Of a stretch of DNA of 46,104 nucleotides, positions 36,156 to 44,062 are shown piece by piece; position 1 is the first letter of the stretch, and the number at the start of each line of letters is the position of its first letter. Below the pieces are notes generated by a model. It had not been told where the DNA came from, ran no database searches, and saw only the letters and a list, made by a program, of their open reading frames with translations. The translations under genes were made by a program, and so were the position numbers. The stretch is from Candidatus Poribacteria bacterium (GTDB taxonomy: Bacteria; Poribacteria; WGA-4E; WGA-3G), in assembly GCA_022821065.1 (NCBI GenBank), contig JAJEEK010000105.1, positions 1 through 46,104 on the forward strand, given 5' to 3'.

Positions 36156-37559
36156 ATGTTTGATATTACCTATTTAGGATGGCGATGTTTCCGTCTTATT
36201 AAACGCTACCTGCGCATATCAATAACCGTGAGTTTGCTGTTGGTTTTCTGTCTTGGTATTTGGGCAGGTCGGATAATTCAATTTAGCAAAATAACTGAGT
36301 ATTTCCGTTCCTACACCGATCCCGAGATGAGCGATGTGACGAAATCGATTGCTCAAGGAATTACCCATCGGCAGATATTAGATAATGGCGTGCTGACGAA
36401 TATTCTTGCGGTATCACCGGACGCGGTGGATGTCCGACCCTATCGTGCGCTGAGTGCGGGTATCGGGACAGAATCGTTGGTATCGCTTGCGCGGCGGCAT
36501 AATGCGTTCGCTGCGATCAATGGCGGTTTCTTTGAGATGTCAGGGACGTTCCGTGGAGAGTCCGTCGGTGCGTTGAAGATTGATGGTGAATGGATTAGTG
36601 AACCGGAACAGGGGCGAGCCGTCATCGGATTTAGGACGGTTGATGGAAAAATTGAGGCGTATATCGACAGGATCGCCTTACTGTTGGAACTCGTCCTGCC
36701 AAATGGAGAGACGTTGCCAATTGACGGTATGAATCGGAGTCGTGGTAGAAGCGAATTGGTCATTTACCGTCCACACTTCCATACTGTAACGCTGACAATG
36801 CCCGATGGTGTAGAGGTTGTTGTGAGAGACAGAGAAGTAACCGGTATCTACAATCAGCAAGGGAGTTCGCGCATTCCAGCAAACGGTTATATCCTATCCG
36901 CAAGTGGCAGGAGACGTGCTGATCTATTAGGACACCTCAAACAAGGTGATGTTATCGAGATTCGTGAGACGGTAATCCCTGAACGCGTTGGGGACAGTAA
37001 TTTATGGGCGAGTTTTGTGCATATTATCGGCGGCGGTCCGTTGTTATTGCGAGACGGCGTTGCCTCTCTGACGCGAGCGTACGAGCGTGAGGGGTTTGAT
37101 CAAGCGTTTCATAGCTTTTGGCATCCGCGCACTGCGATCGGTAAAAAGGCAGATGGTACGCTCCTGTTTGTAACAATAACGGCAGCGGAGGCAGGTGTCC
37201 GACGCGGTGTTATGTTGCCCCAACTCTCGGAACTGTTCAGGGAATGGGGGGCAACGGATGCGCTTAATCTTGACGGTGGCAATTCATCAATGTTGATCAT
37301 TCAAGGCGAAGTCGTGAGTGTCAAGAAGGCAGATGCCGCTAAGTCTGACACAAAGGATCAATCACAACAGGTTTCAGGTGGTAAACCAAACCCGAAATCT
37401 GAGGATCAATCACAATGGATTTCGCGTGGTAGACCGAATCCAGAACGGGCGCGAACGACACGGAATAGATCGGCTCGCGGGAACCGTCGAATCCGTCCAA
37501 TGCCGCAACAACAGGGCCGCGCAATTGCAGATGCAATCTTGATTTTTTTTAAATCTTAG
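36156..37559 (+). CDS. NAGPA-type phosphodiester glycosidase, membrane anchored
   Basis: The product has 467 residues and a strong site (TGGAGGTGA). Residues about 22-42 are a membrane anchor (ISITVSLLLVFCLGIWAGRI). The domain at about 85-395 carries family marks: FAAINGGFFEMSGTFRGESV, TAIGKKADGTLLFVTI, and GATDALNLDGGNSSMLI near the end. Relatives remove N-acetylglucosamine from phosphodiester-linked sugars; bacterial members act on envelope or exopolysaccharide glycans. The last 70 residues hold two copies of a DQSQ-x-x-S-x-G-x-PNP motif and are rich in Arg and Asn, probably disordered. It starts a plus-strand run that continues to the window's right end. Confidence 0.88.
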   Translation: MFDITYLGWRCFRLIKRYLRISITVSLLLVFCLGIWAGRIIQFSKITEYFRSYTDPEMSDVTKSIAQGITHRQILDNGVLTNILAVSPDAVDVRPYRALSAGIGTESLVSLARRHNAFAAINGGFFEMSGTFRGESVGALKIDGEWISEPEQGRAVIGFRTVDGKIEAYIDRIALLLELVLPNGETLPIDGMNRSRGRSELVIYRPHFHTVTLTMPDGVEVVVRDREVTGIYNQQGSSRIPANGYILSASGRRRADLLGHLKQGDVIEIRETVIPERVGDSNLWASFVHIIGGGPLLLRDGVASLTRAYEREGFDQAFHSFWHPRTAIGKKADGTLLFVTITAAEAGVRRGVMLPQLSELFREWGATDALNLDGGNSSMLIIQGEVVSVKKADAAKSDTKDQSQQVSGGKPNPKSEDQSQWISRGRPNPERARTTRNRSARGNRRIRPMPQQQGRAIADAILIFFKS

Positions 37560-37676
37560 GATATAATGTAAGAGACAATGAAAAATTGCTAAAGAAATTG
37601 AGGCGAAAATTTGAGACCACGTTCCAGCATGATGCACACACTGAAAAAAAACAGGTCGGAATAGGAGGAAAAAGCC

Positions 37677-38588
37677 GTGCTAAAGAACAGAGAAACTTCG
37701 GAATCTATTGAAACGAACCGGGCAGCTGATGTAGCGTCCAAGCCAAATTTACTGTCAAGACGTTCCTTTTTCAAAGGTTCTGTTGGGCTTGCTGCCTCCG
37801 CGATTGCCGCGGGTGGTCTAATTCTGCCTGCCGAGGCTCAGTTTGGCGGCGGGCTCCGAGAATATATTCCGTACGATGCGACACGCGATATTCATTACGG
37901 CACACGATACGGGGTGATTGAACACCACTATCCTGAGATGAATCCGACAGGTGAGAAGTTCACGTTTGTGCGACTCAAGTACCCAGGTGGCGATTGGTAC
38001 ACAAACATTGTCAATTATTATCGCTGGCCATCTGATCACAAATTCACTGAGATTCTTGCTGAAAATACGACAATTGATGTTGAGGTGCGTGAGTATCCAC
38101 AATACGTTGATATAGATGATGAAGGTCTCTTTGCGTATCCGTTCCTCTATATGACGGGTCACCGTGGGATTCGGCTTTCCAACGAACAGGTAGGTAAACT
38201 GCGAGACTATTTTGATCGTGGTGGCTTCCTCCACGTTGAAGATTGTGATGCCCGCTTGAATGGGGGACGCGGCGGTTTACGTCCATACATCTATGACATG
38301 CTGCGCAGAGTTTTTCCAGAAAAGAAGTTGGAACGTTTAGATATCAGTCACCCGATTTATCACACGCTTTATGACCATGATGAGTATCTCGGTGGCGATA
38401 AACTTATTCCGGGTGTCTGCGATCACGATGAAGCGATTATGGATGGCGATCGCGTGATCGTTTATTTCTGTCCAAGTGATCTGAATTGTGCGTGGGAAGG
38501 TAGACCCTGCAGCCCGGGGCGCGAAGAGCAGAGGAAATGGGCATTTGAACAAGGAATGAATGTTGTCGCATACGCGCTGTCCCGATAA
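37677..38588 (+). CDS. Tat-exported DUF4159 protein
   Basis: The product has 303 residues and starts at GTG, with AGGAGG 8 nt upstream. A twin-arginine signal is clear: SRRSFFKGSVGLAASAIA, with RR at residues 28-29, cleavage near PAEAQ. The mature part matches the DUF4159 pattern: FTFVRLKYPGGDWYTN, then YPFLYMTGHRGIRLSNE, FDRGGFLHVEDCD and a final SPGREEQRKWAFEQGMNVV. It is probably a periplasmic protein with a flavodoxin-like or glutamine-amidotransferase-like fold; no enzyme activity is established. In many bacteria DUF4159 genes lie near VWA and MoxR-type genes; here a VWA gene follows 2 kb later. Confidence 0.88.
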   Translation: MLKNRETSESIETNRAADVASKPNLLSRRSFFKGSVGLAASAIAAGGLILPAEAQFGGGLREYIPYDATRDIHYGTRYGVIEHHYPEMNPTGEKFTFVRLKYPGGDWYTNIVNYYRWPSDHKFTEILAENTTIDVEVREYPQYVDIDDEGLFAYPFLYMTGHRGIRLSNEQVGKLRDYFDRGGFLHVEDCDARLNGGRGGLRPYIYDMLRRVFPEKKLERLDISHPIYHTLYDHDEYLGGDKLIPGVCDHDEAIMDGDRVIVYFCPSDLNCAWEGRPCSPGREEQRKWAFEQGMNVVAYALSR

Positions 38589-38612
38589 CGACTAAAAAAC
38601 GAGGGGAAAATA

Positions 38613-40496
38613 ATGAAAAAGCATTTTAGGCTGGCTTGTAAGTTAAACCCAAAACGGACGTTGTTCTGTCTCATGACGCTGCTTATTTTTCTTGCTTTGC
38701 ATGCAAACGCGCAAGAACTGTTTTCGGATGCAGTGGGTCCCGTTACAGTTCAAGAAGTGACAGCGACAACGCCATGGACAGTACCGTATATCACATGGGG
38801 CGGTGAAGCGGCACTTTTCCATGCGAATGGCGGGGTGACGACTCGTCCGGGGACTATCATGGCAGAGCTCGGTATGAATCTCAAGTTAGTGCCGGGTGAT
38901 AACTTCCAGCAACAGGTCCGCGACTATCTTGCGGGCAAAACACCATTCCTACGCGGTACTTTTAGGATGATCGCACAGGCAAGCGAAGTTGTGGGAAAGG
39001 ATGCCCGCACAAAACCGGTTATCTTTGGACAATTGACTTGGTCAGCAGGTGACCATTTCGTTGGTCGTTCTAACATCCGTAAGATTTCTGATCTCCGTGG
39101 TAAAAAGATCGCCATACAAAAAGGCGGGCCACACGTAGGAATGCTCTATGATATGCTGAAGACTGCGCGTCTTTCAAAGTCGGGGGTGGAAATTGTCTGG
39201 GTGGATGAGTTAACAGGTGCGAAGGGGCCGGCAGAACGTTTCCGAAACGACGCGACTATCGCTGGATGCTTCGTCATAACGCCCGATATGATTGGATTGA
39301 CAGGCGGTCCTGAAAACACGGGAACAGGGGCTGAAGGTACAGTTAAAGGTGCACGGGTTGTCGTGAGTACCGCGACGCTTTCGCGTTCTATTGCGGATGT
39401 CTATGCCTGCCGCAAAGATTTCTACGACGCTTACAAACCATTCGTTGAACGTTTTTTCGCGGGTTATCTAAAAGGTGCCGAAGAGGTCGTAGCACTGAAA
39501 AAAGCCTACGAAGCGAGCGGCTCCGAAAAATATACGCAGCTCCTGACGATGATGCAGAACATCTACAGTAAAGAGGTATTACCGACGCTTGAAGAGGATG
39601 CACACGGCTTAATCGCGGATTGCACGTTCGTTGGACAACCCGGCAATATCGCCTTCTTCAACGATCCGAGCAACACAATTACAGGATTTGAAGGTTTCAA
39701 CAAAGCCGGATTGGATATGGCAGTCAATTGGGGTTTTGCCAAACAGAGGTATGCGATGATTTCCTCCGATTTAAATTTTAATTCGCCAACCTTTAAGAAT
39801 CTACTGACAACGACTGTAACGGCTCCCACGCAACTGAAACAGACGCGCTTCAAAAAAGAGACGGTTCGTGCGGAGATTGAGTCGTTCAATGAAGATGCTG
39901 TGTTGGACGAAAAGACGCTTATCTCGTTCACGATTCAATTTGATGCGAACCAAGACACTTTTAGTGATGCGAAGTATCGAGAAGAATTCGACAGGGTGGT
40001 TGAGTTAGCTTCAAAATACGGGAATGCTGCGATAGCGATCAAAGGACACAGTGACCCATCTCGAACTCTGAGCGTCTTGGTTAAAACTGGGCTGAGTACA
40101 GGTATTTTAAAACGGACAGGCACGCGAGGCAGCTATAGATATTTTATGGACGGTAAGTCGTTTAGTTTAGAAGACACTGCAAACCTGATTCGGCTGATCC
40201 AGCAGAAGAAGTTTGATGATGGGAGCAATGTAGAAAGTCCGTATCAAGTCATGCGCGCTGCTCTGAAGCTTTCTGAGCAGCGCGGTCAAGCAGTTAAAGA
40301 TGCGATCATTGGCTATGCCCGTCGCAAAAACGCCCGCATTGATCCAGATCAAATTGTGCCGGTAGGTGTCGGGATTAAGGAGCCTGTTATAGCGAAGCCG
40401 ACGAGCCCTGCGGAGGCAGCAGAAAATCGGCGGGTTGAATTTGCACTGATTAAAGTTTCAGCGGAAGCCGTTGCAGCCTCTGATTTTGATTTTTAA
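38613..40496 (+). CDS. Secreted solute-binding protein fused to an OmpA-like domain
   Basis: The product has 627 residues; GAGGGG lies upstream. A signal peptide ends at LHANA-Q (about residue 33). Residues about 50-400 are an NMT1/TauA-type solute-binding fold (PYITWGGEAALFHANGG, RKISDLRGKKIAIQKGG). The C-terminal part is OmpA-like: FDANQDTFSDAKYREEF, IKGHSDPS, LSEQRGQAVKDAI, PAEAAENRRVEFAL. The Asp and Arg that bind diaminopimelate in OmpA (GHSD, EQR) are kept, but about 65 residues are inserted between them. This predicts a periplasmic ligand sensor held on peptidoglycan. No ABC permease or ATPase for it is present. Confidence 0.88.
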   Translation: MKKHFRLACKLNPKRTLFCLMTLLIFLALHANAQELFSDAVGPVTVQEVTATTPWTVPYITWGGEAALFHANGGVTTRPGTIMAELGMNLKLVPGDNFQQQVRDYLAGKTPFLRGTFRMIAQASEVVGKDARTKPVIFGQLTWSAGDHFVGRSNIRKISDLRGKKIAIQKGGPHVGMLYDMLKTARLSKSGVEIVWVDELTGAKGPAERFRNDATIAGCFVITPDMIGLTGGPENTGTGAEGTVKGARVVVSTATLSRSIADVYACRKDFYDAYKPFVERFFAGYLKGAEEVVALKKAYEASGSEKYTQLLTMMQNIYSKEVLPTLEEDAHGLIADCTFVGQPGNIAFFNDPSNTITGFEGFNKAGLDMAVNWGFAKQRYAMISSDLNFNSPTFKNLLTTTVTAPTQLKQTRFKKETVRAEIESFNEDAVLDEKTLISFTIQFDANQDTFSDAKYREEFDRVVELASKYGNAAIAIKGHSDPSRTLSVLVKTGLSTGILKRTGTRGSYRYFMDGKSFSLEDTANLIRLIQQKKFDDGSNVESPYQVMRAALKLSEQRGQAVKDAIIGYARRKNARIDPDQIVPVGVGIKEPVIAKPTSPAEAAENRRVEFALIKVSAEAVAASDFDF

Positions 40497-40560
40497 CAGT
40501 TATCGGTTGTCAGTTATCGGTCATCAGTTAAAAGTGCCTCTGAAAACCGATAACTAATAG
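40497..40560. repeat. Heptad-repeat element, short form
   Basis: It begins at the base after the upstream stop codon. The left array is CAGTTAT-CGGTTGT-CAGTTAT-CGGTCAT-CAGTTAA, five 7-bp units. A short right arm, AAAACCGATAACTAATAG, is the inverted counterpart. The central segment found in the longer copies is missing. Confidence 0.7.
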
Positions 40561-40583
40561 CCACTCCGCGGATAGGGTACCTT

Positions 40584-41513
40584 ATGAAATGTATTATGGC
40601 AGCCGGACCCGGCATACGATTGATTCTGCTACTGAGTCTGTTCATTTTCGGTCTCCAGATTTGCAGTGCTGAGGACGAGATTCATAAAGATAACATCGTT
40701 GTGATCCTTGATGCCTCCGGCTCAATGCAGGAGAAGTTTAGTGGTGACCAGACAAAGTCGAAGATGGAAGCCGCGAAGGAGGCACTCTTGGAAGTCCTCT
40801 CGAAAGTTCCAGACGATACACATATCGGATTATTGGTGTTTAGCGGTGCTAATATCCAAAGCGAATGGGTGTACCCTTTGGGAGCGAAGGATACGCAAAG
40901 GTTGACAGCAGCGATTCAGTTACCACAACCGAGCGGTAATACGCCGCTGGGGAGATATATCCGCATCGGTGCGAACCGTCTTCTTGAACAACGCGAAAAG
41001 CAGTATAACTACGGCAACTATCAGTTGTTAGTTGTCACAGATGGCGAGGCTTCGGATACCGACAAAGTCAGACATTATACTCCTGAAATCCTTAATCGGC
41101 AGATTCGGATTGATGTGATTGGTGTTGATATGCAAACCGATCACATGTTGGCAAATGTTGTAGATAGTTACCGCAAGGCAGACAATCCGGGTGAATTGAT
41201 AGCGGCAGTATCTCAGATTCTGGCGGAAACGGATGATACAGGTACAGACGTTAGTGGTGAAGATGCTTTTGAATACATTGCGCCGCTTTCAGACGAAATC
41301 GCCGCCGATCTGATTCAACGGCTCACAACGCCGCCGAGCAACACGGCAATTGCTGTAAAGCCCACGGAGACGCGCCCTTCCCAGACATCAACACCGCGGC
41401 AGGCCGCAACTCCACAACGGCAGGATACTGAGAACCGAGGCATGCTATGGTTTGTTGTAGTCTTGGTGGTAATAGCCGCTGTCGGTTTCTTGGTTTTGAG
41501 AAATAGGAAATAG
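40584..41513 (+). CDS. VWA domain protein with signal peptide and C-terminal membrane anchor
   Basis: The product has 309 residues. A signal peptide (RLILLLSLFIFGLQICSA) is followed at once by the VWA domain: metal-site motif DASGS at residues 43-47, the Thr of GNTPLGRY, and the Asp of VVTDGEAS. A spacer rich in Thr, Pro and Gln leads to a final membrane helix (LWFVVVLVVIAAVGFLVL) and a short RNRK tail. The VWA domain would thus face the periplasm. It stands between two solute-binding/OmpA fusions, 5 bp before the second, so it probably acts with them. A heptad-repeat element separates it from the first. Confidence 0.9.
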   Translation: MKCIMAAGPGIRLILLLSLFIFGLQICSAEDEIHKDNIVVILDASGSMQEKFSGDQTKSKMEAAKEALLEVLSKVPDDTHIGLLVFSGANIQSEWVYPLGAKDTQRLTAAIQLPQPSGNTPLGRYIRIGANRLLEQREKQYNYGNYQLLVVTDGEASDTDKVRHYTPEILNRQIRIDVIGVDMQTDHMLANVVDSYRKADNPGELIAAVSQILAETDDTGTDVSGEDAFEYIAPLSDEIAADLIQRLTTPPSNTAIAVKPTETRPSQTSTPRQAATPQRQDTENRGMLWFVVVLVVIAAVGFLVLRNRK

Positions 41514-41518
41514 AAGTT

Positions 41519-43114
41519 ATGGACGCAGATAAGAAAAAACGGATCATCATCGCAGCGGCAAGTTGGCTGATTATCATTGGTATAATCGGTTTGGTTTACA
41601 AATTTGTTGTTGAACCTTGGCTTCGTGGTGATCTGGTTAAAGAGACGAGTACCCAACGGTATGCTCACACTATCAAGGTCGCACACGACTCATTTCCGGG
41701 GTACGCGATACTGCGTTCCCCTGCTGTTCAGAACCTTTTGGATCGTCAAGGGATTAAACTGACATTCGTTGATGATAAAGCCGACTATGTAGGTCGAGCG
41801 CGCGCGCTGAAAAGTGGTAAAGTTCAGATGGCGGTGTTTACTATTGATGCTTACCTGAAGACCGGTAGCGTTATTGGTGAGTTTCCGGGTTCAATCGTTC
41901 TTGTGATTGATGAATCTAAAGGTGCGGATGCGATCGTTGCGTATAAACGCGGTGTCCCACAAATACCGAGTTTGAGCAATCCGCGAGCGCGTATTGTGCT
42001 GACCTCAGATTCACCGAGCGAAACGCTTGCTCGGATTATGATCAACAAGATGAGTCTTCCAAGTTTACCTTCTTCGTGGGCAGTGGAAACCAACGGTGCT
42101 GAAGATGCCTACAAGAAACTTAAGTCGGCTGACCCAGATGACCCATACGCCTATGTCCTCTGGGAACCTTATGTGACAAAAGCCCTCACCATTGATGGTG
42201 TGCATCTACTACTGGACAGTTCAAAGCTAAAAGGCTATATTGTCGATGTGTTAGTGGTTCAGCGCGAATTTTTGGACTTGCAACGTGAGCTCGTCACACA
42301 CGTTGTTCAAGCGTATCTCCGCGCAAACTATGACTACAACAACCAATCTGATGGGTTAGCCGCCTTGATTCAAGCGGATGCAAAGCAGTATGGTGACCCA
42401 CTTAACCGAAATGAGACGGATAAATTGGTCAAGGGCATTGAGTGGCGGAACACAGTTGAGAATTATGCGCATTTCGGGGTGATTCCGTCTGCGGAAGCGA
42501 AAGGTACAGAACGGCTCGAAACAATGATCGCTAAGATCACGCAGGTGCTGGTACAGACGAATTCGATCCCTGCGGATCCGGTATCAGGAAATTACGAGCA
42601 GCTTTTCTTTGAGGGTATTCTGCGCTCCCTTCATCATGATAAGTTCCACCCCGGCATGTTGAACACGAATGGCAACGATGGATTAGGTGATATTTTCGCT
42701 GGGTCAACGCCAATGGAACAGGTTCGAGAAGAGGCAGCACTGAACCCACTTTCAGATACGAACTGGAATACACTCGCGCCTGTGGCGGCGATGAAAGTAG
42801 AGCCGATCCAATTCGGACGTGGTAACGCTCGGATTCTTCCCGGGAGTGAACGTGCGTTAAAAGAGCTGGCTGCAAATTTGAAATCGTTTCCGCAGTACTA
42901 TCTCAGAGTGGTTGGACACACACGTCAGGAAGGGGATCCCGCAGCGAATCGGGTTCTGGCTCTACAACGGGCTGAAGCAGCGGCAGAAGCCCTGAGAAAT
43001 TTCGGTATCGCAAGTCATCGTATCCGCGCTATTGCAAGTACCCGGACCTCTACCCAGATGCGTGGGGCAGCAGCACAAAGCGTTACATTCGAGCTCCTTG
43101 GAAAGCCGTATTGA
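41519..43114 (+). CDS. Membrane-anchored solute-binding protein fused to an OmpA-like domain
   Basis: The product has 531 residues. An uncleaved anchor lies at about residues 10-30 (IIAAASWLIIIGIIGLVYKF). The solute-binding fold follows (TIKVAHDSFPGYAILRSP, GKVQMAVFTIDAYL, YAYVLWEPYVTKAL). The C-terminal domain is OmpA-like (GRGNARILPGSERALKELA, VVGHTRQEGDPAANRVLALQ, RAEAAAEALRNFGI). The Asp that follows GHT in OmpA is Arg here, so peptidoglycan binding by the usual contacts is doubtful. The start lies 5 bp after the VWA stop with AGGAAAT upstream. The pair of fusions around a VWA gene suggests one complex. Confidence 0.88.
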   Translation: MDADKKKRIIIAAASWLIIIGIIGLVYKFVVEPWLRGDLVKETSTQRYAHTIKVAHDSFPGYAILRSPAVQNLLDRQGIKLTFVDDKADYVGRARALKSGKVQMAVFTIDAYLKTGSVIGEFPGSIVLVIDESKGADAIVAYKRGVPQIPSLSNPRARIVLTSDSPSETLARIMINKMSLPSLPSSWAVETNGAEDAYKKLKSADPDDPYAYVLWEPYVTKALTIDGVHLLLDSSKLKGYIVDVLVVQREFLDLQRELVTHVVQAYLRANYDYNNQSDGLAALIQADAKQYGDPLNRNETDKLVKGIEWRNTVENYAHFGVIPSAEAKGTERLETMIAKITQVLVQTNSIPADPVSGNYEQLFFEGILRSLHHDKFHPGMLNTNGNDGLGDIFAGSTPMEQVREEAALNPLSDTNWNTLAPVAAMKVEPIQFGRGNARILPGSERALKELAANLKSFPQYYLRVVGHTRQEGDPAANRVLALQRAEAAAEALRNFGIASHRIRAIASTRTSTQMRGAAAQSVTFELLGKPY

Positions 43115-43118
43115 GAAT

Positions 43119-43263
43119 AGTTGTCAGTTGTCAGTTAACAGTTTTCAGTTAAGAGACCTCTTGTGGTCGTTGCGTCGTTCGTCATGCTACAAGAAACTAA
43201 CCAACAACTGAAGGGTTTTGGCAGAAAAACCGAACCCTTACTGTGAGACAACTGATAACTGAT
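43119..43263. repeat. Heptad-repeat element, long form
   Basis: Left array AGTTGTC-AGTTGTC-AGTTAAC-AGTTTTC-AGTTAAG, central CTCTTGTGGTCGTTG...CATGCTACAAGAAAC, and right arm GACAACTGATAACTGAT. It fills the entire gap between two plus-strand genes and ends at the ATG of a short frame next to the real coding frame. Confidence 0.72.
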
Positions 43264-43276
43264 ATGGTGAAAAAAA

Positions 43277-44050
43277 TTGATTGATCGGAAATTGTTTCGG
43301 AGGAAATTCTTACTCCATCTTCTCGGTAACCCTTCCGTTGTCTTCCCTTTTGCTGGGGGAGTCTCCATCGCCTTTGCATCTTGGATATTCAACTTAGAAC
43401 CGCAAATTCTGTATCTATTCGGTAGTGCTATCCTCAGTACCTTAGTTCCTATCGGTGCTCTGATTAGCAAGTGGGCAACCGGTACAGACGATATAGCGCA
43501 ACAGGTTCATCGCGAAATCCTTCATGAAGTGCAGCACGAGCAAGAAACAGAACTCAACATTCTACACGAACAGCTTGAATCCGATGGTGATGCTCGAACA
43601 GAAACGATGCTCGGAGAGCTCCGTGCCTTGCACAAATCGTTTCAGGAGGAAGCCGGTGGTGATGGATGGATGGGTACACTTCCGATTAATGTTAAGGCTG
43701 ACATCACAGACAAAGTTTCAGAGCTCTTTACACAAGCGGTGCATTGCCTGAAAGATACACTTAAGATGCATCGAAAATCGACGGATACACAACTCGGAAC
43801 TACTGTCAAAAGCGTACTTCAACAACACCGCGAACAACAGATTGAAGACGTTCAGCAGACGATTGTTCAACTCTCACACCTCTATGCTCGGGTGCTGACA
43901 CTCAACCCTGAAAGCGATGAAACAGAACTCACACGCCTGCGCACCGAACTTGATGAGAGTCTCGCTTTTGCGAAACAGGTTGACGCAAAAATACGTGAGT
44001 TAACACCAACACAGGACTACGACACACTTCAAGGAAAAGATAAAGCGTAA
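43277..44050 (+). CDS. Two-helix membrane protein with long coiled coil
   Basis: From TTG at 43277 the product has 257 residues. Two membrane helices occupy about residues 18-38 and 43-63 (VFPFAGGVSIAFASWIF, ILYLFGSAILSTLVPIGALI), followed by long charged helices (IAQQVHREILHEVQHEQETE, LTRLRTELDESLAFAKQVD). The layout recalls XpaC-type proteins, but this is not a firm match. The TTG has no proper site. Removing one base of the A7 run at 43270-43276 would join the frame to ATG 43264 (M-V-K-K-L-I-D-R), a more natural start. The gene lies 12 bp before the next one. Confidence 0.75.
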   Translation: MIDRKLFRRKFLLHLLGNPSVVFPFAGGVSIAFASWIFNLEPQILYLFGSAILSTLVPIGALISKWATGTDDIAQQVHREILHEVQHEQETELNILHEQLESDGDARTETMLGELRALHKSFQEEAGGDGWMGTLPINVKADITDKVSELFTQAVHCLKDTLKMHRKSTDTQLGTTVKSVLQQHREQQIEDVQQTIVQLSHLYARVLTLNPESDETELTRLRTELDESLAFAKQVDAKIRELTPTQDYDTLQGKDKA

Positions 44051-44062
44051 AGGACGAAATTT

